A stretch of 23,987 nt of DNA from Lachnospiraceae bacterium (GTDB taxonomy: Bacteria > Bacillota > Clostridia > Lachnospirales > Lachnospiraceae), in assembly GCA_019424135.1 (NCBI GenBank), contig JAHYZZ010000004.1:77769-101755 (forward strand), read 5' to 3'. The stretch's first letter is position 1; every line of letters starts with the position of its first letter. The notes beneath the pieces are model-generated. The model was not told the DNA's origin, searched no databases, and saw nothing but the letters and a program-made list of their open reading frames with translations. Position numbers and translations under genes: made by a program. This document shows, piece by piece, positions 1 through 6,749 of the stretch.

Positions 1-419
1 GCAAATCTGCTAATCCCCTCCGTAATTTTTCTTGGAGGAAGTACATCTCCTGCCAAAGTCATAGTCGCAGACCCACAGACAGAATAGACCGCACCCATGT
101 ACAGACGAACAAGAATCAACAGTCCAAATACCGAGAGCAGAATAAACGCAGGAAAAGACAGACAAAACAATGCCAGAAATACAAGATAAACGTGATAACG
201 ATTAAAGTTATCCAGCAAATATCCTGCCACCGGTCGAAATAAAATGGTCGCAACTGACATTGCAGTCAGAACAATTCCTACCTTTGATCCTGTAATCCCA
301 ATCTCCTGACAGTAGACTGGAATGATCGGAATAGACGCATAGAAAGCTGCCAAAACCAAAAGATTAGTGATAAACAGCAAAATAAATTTCTTATTCCATA
401 TTTTTTTTACATTTTCCAT
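1..419 (-). CDS. MFS transporter, N-terminal part (runs off the left edge)
   Basis: An open frame starts at an ATG (417-419, complement), is preceded by an AGAAAGGA-type ribosome site, and stays open to the window edge, giving about 139 residues. It begins MENVKKIWNKKFILLF, then shows alternating hydrophobic helices with short polar loops. The loop reading AGYLLDNFNRY after helix 2 resembles the G-x-L-x-D-x-x-x-R motif A of the major facilitator superfamily. The protein would sit in the cytoplasmic membrane as a proton-driven exporter; the substrate cannot be read from this part. It diverges from a MarR regulator, the usual layout for a regulated drug or metabolite efflux pump. The family call is fairly safe; the efflux role is inferred from context. 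Confidence 0.75.
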   Translation of the reverse strand, partial: MENVKKIWNKKFILLFITNLLVLAAFYASIPIIPVYCQEIGITGSKVGIVLTAMSVATILFRPVAGYLLDNFNRYHVYLVFLALFCLSFPAFILLSVFGLLILVRLYMGAVYSVCGSATMTLAGDVLPPRKITEGISRF

Positions 420-515
420 TTAATTTTTATCCTTTCTATTTTTAAGCAAAAAACAAGTGGCATCTGCCACCTTTTTAAAAATAACACATCTCTCCCAAAC
501 AGTCAATAGTTAGTT

Positions 516-565
516 GCAATTGCCACTATAATTCATTTGCAAATTATCTCCTTTCCCGTTATAAT
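516..565 (+). promoter_or_regulatory. marR promoter with two small palindromes in the divergent intergenic region
   Basis: A TTGCAA -35 box (537-542) lies 17 bp from a TATAAT -10 box (560-565), upstream of the MarR start at 609. The 10-bp palindrome ATTTGCAAAT (535-544) covers the -35 box, and a second palindrome GCAATTGC lies at 516-523. Both sit between the divergent MFS and MarR genes, where a MarR protein usually binds to repress both. The promoter is read directly; the operator role is inference. Confidence 0.5.
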
Positions 566-608
566 TTTATATAAATAAAAGAATTTGGTTATATAAGGAG
601 GTTTTCCT

Positions 609-1052
609 ATGCCTTTCATTACAGACAGTCCGTTTAAAGCAATCTCTATCTTATACAGGAAATCTCATATCTGGCTTAGCAATGACTGTGCTCCTTATCA
701 TCTTACTGCTGCACAGGCTGTTGTGATCTTAATTGTCTGTGACCATAAAATTTTGACACAAGACGAAATTACCAAGCGTCTTGCGCTTGATAAAAGTGTT
801 ATTGCTAAAACAGTAACAAAACTCACAGACCAGGGGTTCTTAATTCGAACCACCAACGCAAAAGACAAAAGAACCTACGACATCCGTCCGACAGATCAGG
901 CACTTAAGGTATACGCATTTGTAAGAGAGCAAATAGACAACTGTTTCCAGCGCATGACTCAAAAAATGACTAATGCAGAAAAGACGGAATTTCAACGGCT
1001 TCTGATGCTCGCAGCAGAAACAACGCTTGAAGTAAATGAAGATACATTATGA
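609..1052 (+). CDS. MarR family transcriptional regulator
   Basis: The 147-residue product has the size and layout of a MarR winged-helix dimer. Residues 35-100 carry the DNA-binding core: LTAAQAVVILIVCDH, then the recognition segment DEITKRLALDKSVIAKTVTKLTDQGFLIR, followed by the basic wing TTNAKDKRTYDI. Helical ends on both sides would form the dimer interface. The start is fixed by AAGGAGG at 595-601. The gene diverges from an MFS transporter, so it probably represses that transporter and itself and is released by a small ligand; the ligand is unknown. An intrinsic terminator follows 14 bp after the stop, so it is transcribed alone. Confidence 0.88.
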   Translation: MPFITDSPFKAISILYRKSHIWLSNDCAPYHLTAAQAVVILIVCDHKILTQDEITKRLALDKSVIAKTVTKLTDQGFLIRTTNAKDKRTYDIRPTDQALKVYAFVREQIDNCFQRMTQKMTNAEKTEFQRLLMLAAETTLEVNEDTL

Positions 1053-1065
1053 GGATAATCATACT

Positions 1066-1093
1066 AAAAAAGCCCGTTCATCACGGGCTTTTT
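1066..1093 (+). terminator. intrinsic terminator after marR
   Basis: A-run plus AGCCCG (1066-1076), a 7-nt loop, then CGGGCTTTTT (1084-1093). This is a GC-rich stem with a T-run, 14 bp after the MarR stop. Confidence 0.9.
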
Positions 1094-1288
1094 CCATACA
1101 TATCCTATATATTCTCTTAATATATCACATACGTAAACCGGAAAACTCAATGTCTGATCATTCAGTTTCTTTTACCAGTCCGAAATCCGCAAAGTATCAA
1201 ATAAAAGACATCAGAGAATGGTACATGGATAACATTATCAAAATATTGCATATGTATAAATTTCTTAAAAATATTTTTTACAAAATTT

Positions 1289-1315
1289 TGTAACGAATCT
1301 GCCGGTATCAGCGTC
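1289..1315 (+). promoter_or_regulatory. ECF-type promoter of the sigma/anti-sigma operon
   Basis: TGTAAC (1289-1294) is followed after exactly 17 bp by CGTC (1312-1315). This matches the -35 and -10 pattern of Bacillus SigM/SigX-type ECF promoters. It lies about 30 bp before the sigma start codon, so the predicted 5' leader is short and holds only the ribosome site. A housekeeping-type box pair in this position is not obvious. Autoregulation by the downstream sigma factor is the natural reading. Confidence 0.65.
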
Positions 1316-1345
1316 TAACAGACAAAGAGGTGAGGTGATGACACA

Positions 1346-1849
1346 GTGAGGATTGATTTTGAAGATCTGTATAATCGTTTTTTCAAGGATGTATATCTTT
1401 TTGTTCTTTCCATGAGCCGGGATTCCCATGTGGCCGAAGAGATCACACAGGAAACCTTTTTTCGTGCTTTGAAGGAAATCCATCACTTTAAAGGTACCTG
1501 CTCCGTAACCTCTTGGCTGTGTCAAATTGCCAAAAATCTCTACATGGATCAACTCCGCAAAGGAAAGCGCATGATCCCGTCAGAGGAACCGTGGGAAGAT
1601 CTTTTTGCCCCTTCTTCCTCTGTACCAGATATGGCTGAGGGCTGTATCCAAAAAGAAGAATCCCTTTCGATTTTTCGTATCATCCACAGCCTGGACGAGC
1701 CCTACAAAGAGGTCTTTATCCTACGTGCTTTGGGGGAACTTAGCTTCCGTGAAATCGGGGATATCTTCGGAAAACAAGAAAACTGGGCCAGAGTAACCTA
1801 CTATCGGGCCAGAATGAAAATTTTAAAAGAACTACCAGAAAGGATGTGA
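1346..1849 (+). CDS. ECF (group IV) RNA polymerase sigma factor
   Basis: The 167-residue protein has the two-domain ECF layout. Region 2 spans about residues 5-75 (DLYNRFFKDVYLFVLSM, then AEEITQETFFRAL and VTSWLCQIAKNLYMDQLRK). Region 4 spans about 110-165 (LDEPYKEVFILRALGELS, then FREIGDIFGKQENWARVTYY). It directs RNA polymerase to a small regulon, commonly for envelope stress. The start is GTG: GAGGTGAT at 1330-1337 is a strong ribosome site placed for it, while the nearby ATG at 1338 opens a frame that stops within four codons. It is coupled to the anti-sigma gene that begins 5 bp after its stop. Confidence 0.92.
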   Translation: MRIDFEDLYNRFFKDVYLFVLSMSRDSHVAEEITQETFFRALKEIHHFKGTCSVTSWLCQIAKNLYMDQLRKGKRMIPSEEPWEDLFAPSSSVPDMAEGCIQKEESLSIFRIIHSLDEPYKEVFILRALGELSFREIGDIFGKQENWARVTYYRARMKILKELPERM

Positions 1850-1854
1850 ATTGT

Positions 1855-2742
1855 ATGAAATTTTCCTGTGATATCATTCGGGATCTGTTGCCTTTGTACA
1901 AAGACAATATATGCAGTGATGCCAGTAAAGACATCATAGAGGATCACCTCTGTGTCTGTGAGGACTGCAGGGAATATTATGAACTGATGAGGGAACCGTT
2001 GCCTGAAATCAACTCCGACAGTGAAAACTCTCTCCAAAGATTAAGTGACCAGGACTTTTTTAAAAAGATTTCCAGGAAGCTGGCCTTCCGACAGATCATG
2101 ATCGGCGCAATAGCAGCATTGGTTCTACTTTCTGTATACGCCCTCCTTACTTCCTCCGCTCCGCTTATAAAATCGGCAAGGGATAAGGCAGCGGAAGTGT
2201 TTCCTGTCTTAGACCGGCGAATTCCCGCAGAAGACGTAAGTGTCCAAAATGTATACAAATTGGAGGACGGCTCCATATGCTGTTTCTTTACTGTGGATTC
2301 CTATGTTTCCTCTTTTGACCGTCAATCTGTTGTAGTGAATGAAGACAGCCCCAAGGTGGATAACCAGGTGTCTGGAGGAAATACCAACGGAGTCTCTCTG
2401 CAAAGATATTGGTCCGATTTTTATAAAGGGAACGGCTATTCCTCCTCCTTCTATTTTATCGTGCCCAAAGAGCTGACTTACTACCGGGAAGACCCCATGA
2501 CCGCAGAAGAACAACTGATTGACACGACCTCCGATGGTGTATATTATGTTGGAAAAGGCGGTAAAATCCTGACTTTTTATGAAAAAGGCGACCTCATTTC
2601 GGATGCCCAGGCAGATATCGAATCCAAAATACAGGCAGACATGCTATCCTATCAGACAGACGAGAATACTGGGGAATGGTCGAATCCAGTGGATTACTCC
2701 CGCAATTACTGCAGTGTTATTTCCTGGAATGAAAAAAATTAG
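1855..2742 (+). CDS. zinc-finger transmembrane anti-sigma factor
   Basis: The 295-residue product opens with an anti-sigma zinc domain: H31-x3-C35-x2-C38, with C5 as a likely fourth ligand. One membrane helix follows at about residues 80-101 (IMIGAIAALVLLSVYALL), then a roughly 190-residue domain predicted outside the cell. The cytoplasmic domain would hold the upstream ECF sigma factor at the membrane, and the outer domain would sense the signal or be cleaved. The ATG at 1855 is chosen over an in-frame GTG at 1846 because GAAAGGA sits about 10 nt upstream and the protein then begins MKFSCDIIRDLLPLY, as is usual in this family. The outer domain matches no fold I can name, so the signal is unknown. 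Confidence 0.88.
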   Translation: MKFSCDIIRDLLPLYKDNICSDASKDIIEDHLCVCEDCREYYELMREPLPEINSDSENSLQRLSDQDFFKKISRKLAFRQIMIGAIAALVLLSVYALLTSSAPLIKSARDKAAEVFPVLDRRIPAEDVSVQNVYKLEDGSICCFFTVDSYVSSFDRQSVVVNEDSPKVDNQVSGGNTNGVSLQRYWSDFYKGNGYSSSFYFIVPKELTYYREDPMTAEEQLIDTTSDGVYYVGKGGKILTFYEKGDLISDAQADIESKIQADMLSYQTDENTGEWSNPVDYSRNYCSVISWNEKN

Positions 2743-2880
2743 GAGAAATAAAATATAAAAATAATCTGAGCCACGGATGAAATTGGCGTACCCAATCCAA
2801 TATGAAACAGAGTATCCACAACCCTTCCTACAATAATCGGGTCTGCCGTGCCGTACATAGTCTGCGAAAAATAAAGCCAT
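2739..2880 (-). pseudogene. degenerate fragment resembling a MATE efflux transporter helix 1-2 region
   Basis: On the complement, one frame reads LYFSQTMYGTADPIIVGRVV and continues with a GTPISSVAQI-like stretch to a stop overlapping the anti-sigma stop. The neighbouring frame supplies PVLMALFFA just before it. Joining them across one frameshift gives a run resembling the Q-x-x-Y-x-x-A-D-x-x-x-V-G-R segment of MATE multidrug exporters. No start, ribosome site or remaining gene body is present. The MATE assignment is by eye and moderate; that this is a non-functional remnant is more certain. Confidence 0.4.
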
Positions 2881-2882
2881 CA

Positions 2883-2931
2883 AAACCGGGAACATGAGAT
2901 AAACGATTTGTTTATCTCATGTTCCCGGTTT
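2883..2931. repeat. perfect 22-bp inverted repeat, candidate bidirectional terminator
   Basis: The left arm 2883-2904 is perfectly complementary to the right arm 2910-2931, with a 5-nt loop (GATTT). It lies between the convergent anti-sigma and XRE genes and could end transcription from both. The T-runs are short (three on plus, four on minus), so it is not a textbook terminator. It also abuts the MATE-like fragment and could be a relic of a small mobile element. Confidence 0.7.
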
Positions 2932-2986
2932 CCTGGCAATACAATGATTCCTAAGGAATACTGCATGAGTAAGATCTAGATGTTCT

Positions 2987-3187
2987 TTATTCTTCTACAA
3001 ATTCGAACATGTCTTCAACTTTGACATGAAAAACTTTTGCAATATCTACGGCCAACTTCAGAGAGGGATTATATAATCCTTTTTCCAGGTGATTAATGGT
3101 TTCCCTACGAACTCCTACAAGATTTGCTAATTCTATTTGACTCATATTCCTAGTCTGCCTGTATTCTTTAATTTTTGTTTTAAGCAT
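2987..3187 (-). CDS. small XRE/Cro-type HTH regulator
   Basis: The 66-residue protein is almost entirely one HTH_3 domain: IKEYRQTRNMSQIELANLVG, then VRRETINHLEKGLYNPSLKLA and a closing helix AVDIAKVFHVKVEDMFEF. Stand-alone regulators of this size are common in Firmicutes and usually sit directly behind a gene for a small multi-helix membrane protein. Here only the C-terminal stub of such a partner remains, ending 2 nt before this ATG. The ribosome site AAAAAGGAG lies inside that stub. It probably regulates its own operon; no target can be deduced. Confidence 0.88.
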   Translation of the reverse strand: MLKTKIKEYRQTRNMSQIELANLVGVRRETINHLEKGLYNPSLKLAVDIAKVFHVKVEDMFEFVEE

Positions 3188-3289
3188 CTAATCTTTTAAA
3201 CTCCTTTTTTCACATTTTTGAAAATAAAGCAACGTTAATGTAAATACCAGGAAAGTAATTAAATAAGCTCCTGCTACAAAAATAAAATA
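3188..3289 (-). pseudogene. C-terminal stub of the membrane-protein partner of the XRE regulator
   Basis: On the complement, 33 codons lie between a TAA and a TAG that precedes the XRE ATG by 2 nt. They read YFIFVAGAYLITFLVFTLTL followed by a basic tail (FQKCEKRSLKD), the form of a last membrane helix with a cytoplasmic end. There is no start codon and the frame is closed upstream. The glutamate dehydrogenase stop is only about 31 bp away. A deletion or rearrangement appears to have removed the rest of the gene. Confidence 0.55.
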
Positions 3290-3320
3290 TTAAAATGATC
3301 AAGGAGGCATATAATAGTTT

Positions 3321-4580
3321 CTACGGGAAAATCCCTTTCATTTTCTCTGCGGTGACCAGTTTTCTCAGAGCCACAATATAGGCTGCCATACGCAAGGTAC
3401 AGTGACATTCCTCTACAACATCCAGAAGGCTCTTAAAAGACCGAGTCATGAGTTTTTCCAGCATTTCATTGACCTGATCACGATCCCATGTCAGTTCCTG
3501 GATATTCTGTACCCATTCAAAGTAAGAGACAATCACACCTCCGCTGTTGGCAAAGATGTCCGGAATCAGTGTGATACCGCGTTTTTCCAGAATGATATCC
3601 GCATCTTCTGTTGTGGGACCATTAGCAGCTTCCACGATAAAGGAGCAGTTCAGTTTCTCTGCATTGTCCGCGGTAATCTGATTTTCCAGGGCAGCCGGTA
3701 CAAGAACATCGCATTTACATGACAGCAGTTCTTCGTTGGTGATATGACGTATGCCCGGTCCATTGTAATCTTTCAAAAGAGCGCCTTCCCTTTCAAGGAA
3801 GACGGAGATCGTATCAATATCCAGTCCATCCTCGCAGTAAAGACCGCCGGAAATGTCGCTGATGGCAAGAACCTTCACTCCTCTGTGGTAGAAGACGCGG
3901 GCCGCATTGGCTCCTACATTCCCCATTCCCTGAATGACAACGGTGGTTCCTGCAAGTTTCCGGCCCTGCTGTGCAAGAAGGAGTTTTGTACTGATCACCA
4001 CACCCCGTCCTGTGGCAGAATTTCTGCCTTTTGATCCGCCAAGCTCCACCGGCTTTCCTGTTACGACACCCGGACAGGGATGCCCTTTGAGCTGACTATA
4101 TGTATCTAACAACCATGCCATGGTCTGGGGATTGGTATTTACATCCGGAGCAGGAATATCAGTATCGGATCCAATAATGGGTGCAATCGCAAAAGTGTAG
4201 CGTCTTGTCAAATTTCTAAGCTCTCTTGCGGAAAGTGTACTTGGATCTACCTGAATGCCTCCCTTGGCTCCTCCATAGGGAATATCAGCAACTGCGCATT
4301 TCAGAGTCATCCATGTGGCAAGAGCTTTTACCTCATTTAAATCGCAGTTCTGATGATAGCGGATACCTCCTTTAAAGGGACCGCGAATGTTCGAATGCTG
4401 CACTCGATATCCCTCGAATACCCGAACTGTTCCGTCATCCATTTCTATAGGAAGATATACCTTTGTTTCCCTCTGAGGATTCTTCAGAATTTCAAACATG
4501 GACGGATCAATGTGGCCCAGTTCCATTGCTTTAGTCATTGTGTCGATTACATTTGTATAAGGGTCATAAGTACGTGACAT
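3321..4580 (-). CDS. gdhA: Glu/Leu/Phe/Val family dehydrogenase, probably glutamate dehydrogenase
   Basis: The 419-residue protein interconverts glutamate and 2-oxoglutarate plus ammonium using NAD(P). It carries the family's lysines in context: GPFKGGIRYH (K70), LKCAVADIPYGGAKGG (K94 and catalytic K106). A Rossmann segment GMGNVGANAA lies near residue 220, with FANSGGVIVSYFEW in the C-terminal third. Length and motifs fit the RocG/GudB type; leucine dehydrogenase is less likely because that family is shorter. The start is supported by GAAGGAG upstream. The gene diverges from an Lrp/AsnC regulator across a 358-bp control region, so amino-acid-responsive control is likely. NAD preference cannot be read safely. 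Confidence 0.93.
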   Translation of the reverse strand: MSRTYDPYTNVIDTMTKAMELGHIDPSMFEILKNPQRETKVYLPIEMDDGTVRVFEGYRVQHSNIRGPFKGGIRYHQNCDLNEVKALATWMTLKCAVADIPYGGAKGGIQVDPSTLSARELRNLTRRYTFAIAPIIGSDTDIPAPDVNTNPQTMAWLLDTYSQLKGHPCPGVVTGKPVELGGSKGRNSATGRGVVISTKLLLAQQGRKLAGTTVVIQGMGNVGANAARVFYHRGVKVLAISDISGGLYCEDGLDIDTISVFLEREGALLKDYNGPGIRHITNEELLSCKCDVLVPAALENQITADNAEKLNCSFIVEAANGPTTEDADIILEKRGITLIPDIFANSGGVIVSYFEWVQNIQELTWDRDQVNEMLEKLMTRSFKSLLDVVEECHCTLRMAAYIVALRKLVTAEKMKGIFP

Positions 4581-4605
4581 TTTTTTCTCCTTCTTTCCTT
4601 TTTGC

Positions 4606-4617
4606 TGATGCGCATCA
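4606..4617. promoter_or_regulatory. 12-bp perfect palindrome in the gdh leader
   Basis: TGATGCGCATCA lies 26 bp before the gdh ATG and inside the predicted transcribed leader. It could be a repressor or roadblock site; nothing ties it to a named regulator. Confidence 0.3.
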
Positions 4618-4715
4618 ACTGGCTAAAATGGTAATACGTTAAGAATAGGGAGTCAATGGGAGGGCACAATAACGAGAACTATTTATTTTTTTTAGATAAA
4701 ATGTTTCATATACAA

Positions 4716-4721
4716 ATTATA
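4716..4721 (-). promoter_or_regulatory. probable -10 box of the gdh promoter
   Basis: On the complement, TATAAT occurs about 135 bp upstream of the gdh ATG. A good -35 box is not evident at the right distance, so the promoter may need an activator. The lrp promoter and its repeats begin only about 30 bp away on the other strand. Confidence 0.4.
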
Positions 4722-4751
4722 TGGCATGATATTCTTAAAAAAATTAAGTTT

Positions 4752-4790
4752 CATTGACAAGGAAAGTCGTGAATGCTATGCTTGTCATTG
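4752..4790 (+). promoter_or_regulatory. lrp promoter flanked by an inverted repeat (candidate Lrp operator)
   Basis: TTGACA (4754-4759), a 17-bp spacer and TATGCT (4777-4782) form a strong promoter. CATTGACAAG (4752-4761) and CTTGTCATTG (4781-4790) are inverted copies matching at 9 of 10 positions, about 29 bp apart, and bracket the core promoter. The left copy is part of an 18-bp element (4743-4760) that recurs at the gldA promoter with one difference. This suits binding by the Lrp protein encoded just downstream. Confidence 0.6.
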
Positions 4791-4838
4791 AAAATAGGAA
4801 AACAGGATTTCGCAAAAATGATAATCCATATAAGACGC

Positions 4839-4877
4839 AAAGGTGTGTCCACGCGAGTGCGAGGATACACCTTTTTT
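4839..4877 (+). terminator. intrinsic terminator inside the lrp leader (candidate attenuator)
   Basis: AAAGGTGTGTCC (4839-4850) pairs with GGATACACCTTT (4863-4874) over 12 positions with one G-T wobble, and the T-run reaches 4877. It lies between the lrp promoter and the lrp start codon, about 60 nt before the ATG, in the plus orientation. An RNA of roughly 90 nt would form if it works constitutively. Confidence 0.75.
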
Positions 4878-4938
4878 CATCGTAACATGGAAAATTCCGG
4901 CAGTATTTTGCAAGATACCGGGTCAGGGAGGAAACAAT

Positions 4939-5409
4939 ATGAAACATGACAAACTGGACGCAATTGACAAAGTAATTTTAGACATACTGCAGGAAAGCGC
5001 AAAAACTCCGTTAAAAGAAATTGCAAATCACGTATATCTCTCTGTACCGGCAGTATCCTCCAGAATAGAAAAAATGGAAAAAGAGGGTTTTATTACAGGA
5101 TATCACGCAAGTATCAATCCGGCAGCCCTTGGATATCATATCAAAGCGTTAATCAATCTGGAGGTAGTACCGGAAGATAAAAAAGAGTTTTATCCATTTG
5201 TGAAAGCCTGTCCGAATGTGATCGAATGCAACTGTGTTACAGGGGATTATTCCATGGTACTGGAAGTATATTTCCCCGATACAGTGGGATTGGATCAGTT
5301 CATCGGAGAACTGCAAAGATTCGGACGGACCAAAACGCTGATCGTGTTTTCCACTTCTGTAGAGCACAGAGGAATCAAAGCAGATATTGATGATCCTAGG
5401 TCACTCTAA
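4939..5409 (+). CDS. Lrp/AsnC family transcriptional regulator
   Basis: The 156-residue protein has the family's two parts. An N-terminal helix-turn-helix (residues 5-60) reads LDAIDKVILDILQESAKTP, then LKEIANHVYLSVPAVSSRIE. A C-terminal RAM ligand and oligomer domain (about 68-145) includes the turn VIECNCVTGDYSMVLEVYF. Such proteins form octamers and sense amino acids. The frame is open further upstream, but AGGGAGG at 4925-4931 fixes the ATG at 4939, and the upstream extension falls within a terminator hairpin. It diverges from glutamate dehydrogenase and precedes a glycerol dehydrogenase whose promoter repeats the same element; both are likely targets along with itself. Confidence 0.92.
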   Translation: MKHDKLDAIDKVILDILQESAKTPLKEIANHVYLSVPAVSSRIEKMEKEGFITGYHASINPAALGYHIKALINLEVVPEDKKEFYPFVKACPNVIECNCVTGDYSMVLEVYFPDTVGLDQFIGELQRFGRTKTLIVFSTSVEHRGIKADIDDPRSL

Positions 5410-5437
5410 ATGTCTGTCAGACACTTTCTTTACAACT

Positions 5438-5477
5438 ATTAAATTTCATTGACAATTATCCCGATCTCTTATACAAT
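5438..5477 (+). promoter_or_regulatory. gldA promoter sharing an 18-bp element with the lrp promoter
   Basis: TTGACA (5449-5454), a 17-bp spacer and TACAAT (5472-5477). Bases 5438-5455 read ATTAAATTTCATTGACAA and match 4743-4760 at 17 of 18 positions. A short inverted repeat, TGTCTG-T-CAGACA (5411-5423), lies just upstream. Confidence 0.6.
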
Positions 5478-5529
5478 AAAAAAGGTTAAAAAATTAACAA
5501 TGATAACTCTGATACAGGAGGTAAACAAC

Positions 5530-6627
5530 ATGGCAAAAATATTAATCAGCCCCAGCAAATATGTGCAGGGTGCAGGAGAAATGAAAAAACTGGGAACATA
5601 TGCAGCATCCTATGGGAAAAAAGCATTGATTCTCATCAGTGCTGGCGGATATAAAAGAATTGGGCAAGAAATCGAAGAAAGCTTCTCTGAAGTAGACTGT
5701 GAACCTGTATTTGACTATTTCAATGGTGAATGCTCTAAGAAGGAAATCTCACGTCTTTGTGAAATGATGAAGGAAAATGGCTGCGATCTGGTGATCGGCG
5801 TGGGCGGCGGAAAGATTTTTGATACTGCCAAAGCAGTGGCTTACTATCAGAAGACTCCTGTCATAATCTGCCCCACCATCGCATCCACGGATGCGCCTTG
5901 CAGCGCTCTATCTGTAATCTATACAGATGAAGGCGTATTTGAAGAGTATCTGTTCCTGCCGGCAAATCCCAATCTGGTAATGATGGATACAGACATCATC
6001 GCAAAATCCCCGGTACGTCTTACTGTTGCGGGAATGGGAGATGCACTGGCTACTTACTTTGAGGCCAGAGCCTGCCAACGTTCTGATGCTATTACCTGTG
6101 CCGGAGGTAAATGTACACAGGCAGCCATGGCATTAGCAAAACTTTGCTTTGATACCTTGATGGAAGAGGGTGTAAAAGCCAAATGTGCCCTGGAAGCAGG
6201 AGTCTGCACGCCAGCGGTAGAGAAAGTGATTGAAGCCAATACACTGCTGTCTGGTATGGGATTTGAAAGCGGCGGTCTGGCAGGGGCTCATGCTATCCAC
6301 AATGGTATAACCGTACTGGAAGAGTGTCATTCTATGTATCACGGCGAGAAAGTTGCTTTTGGAACCATCACCCAGCTGGTTCTGGAAGATGTCCCTGCAG
6401 AGGAACTGGAGGAAATGATTGATTTCTGTATCGAACTGGGCCTGCCTGTGACTCTGGGTCAATTGGGCATAAAGGAAATCACGGAGGAGAAAATCATGGC
6501 TGTGGCCAAAGCGGCCTGCGCGGAAAATGATACTTTGCACAATATGCCTTTTGAGGTAACTCCCGAGAAAGTATATGCAGCAATTATGGCGGCAGATGCT
6601 TATGGACATTATTTCCTGGGAGAGTAA
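5530..6627 (+). CDS. gldA: glycerol dehydrogenase, GldA type (iron-containing alcohol dehydrogenase superfamily)
   Basis: The 365-residue enzyme would oxidise glycerol to dihydroxyacetone with NAD, or run in reverse. The NAD loop GVGGGKIFDTAKA lies near residues 95-107. The metal ligands fall at D171 (GMGDALATYFEA), H254 (GAHAIHNG) and H271 (MYHGEKVAFG), the same numbers known for Geobacillus glycerol dehydrogenase, which argues for the true family rather than a distant relative. AGGAGGT at 5516-5522 selects the ATG at 5530; the longer in-frame start at 5449 lies on the promoter. The gene has its own promoter after lrp. No dihydroxyacetone kinase is present nearby, so its partner enzyme is elsewhere or the substrate differs. 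Confidence 0.88.
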   Translation: MAKILISPSKYVQGAGEMKKLGTYAASYGKKALILISAGGYKRIGQEIEESFSEVDCEPVFDYFNGECSKKEISRLCEMMKENGCDLVIGVGGGKIFDTAKAVAYYQKTPVIICPTIASTDAPCSALSVIYTDEGVFEEYLFLPANPNLVMMDTDIIAKSPVRLTVAGMGDALATYFEARACQRSDAITCAGGKCTQAAMALAKLCFDTLMEEGVKAKCALEAGVCTPAVEKVIEANTLLSGMGFESGGLAGAHAIHNGITVLEECHSMYHGEKVAFGTITQLVLEDVPAEELEEMIDFCIELGLPVTLGQLGIKEITEEKIMAVAKAACAENDTLHNMPFEVTPEKVYAAIMAADAYGHYFLGE

Positions 6628-6671
6628 TATAGAAACATTAAGAACCGTTTTTTATTCTGTAATTCTCTCAG

Positions 6672-6723
6672 AAAAAAAGCGGGAACTTGTTCGCAGTTTT
6701 GCTAGCAAGTTCCCGCTTTTTTT
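6672..6723. terminator. bidirectional intrinsic terminator between the two convergent gldA-like genes
   Basis: An 18-nt arm (6672-6689: seven A then GCGGGAACTTG) pairs perfectly with 6706-6723 (CAAGTTCCCGC then seven T). The A- and T-runs on both sides make it work in either direction. Confidence 0.92.
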
Positions 6724-6749
6724 AACGTCCCATCCGAGAATCTGACTAC

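Noticed and set aside
1130..1260. possible protein fragment on the minus strand reading YFADFGLVKETE
   Set aside because: The frame is closed by stops on both sides and the likeness is too short to support a pseudogene call.
1036..1293. 85-codon plus-strand ORF after marR
   Set aside because: It begins inside marR, crosses a strong terminator, has no ribosome site and overlaps the ECF promoter; its protein resembles nothing.
6133..6609. 158-codon minus-strand ORF opposite gldA
   Set aside because: Antisense to a gene with a complete catalytic metal site; no ribosome site or domain.
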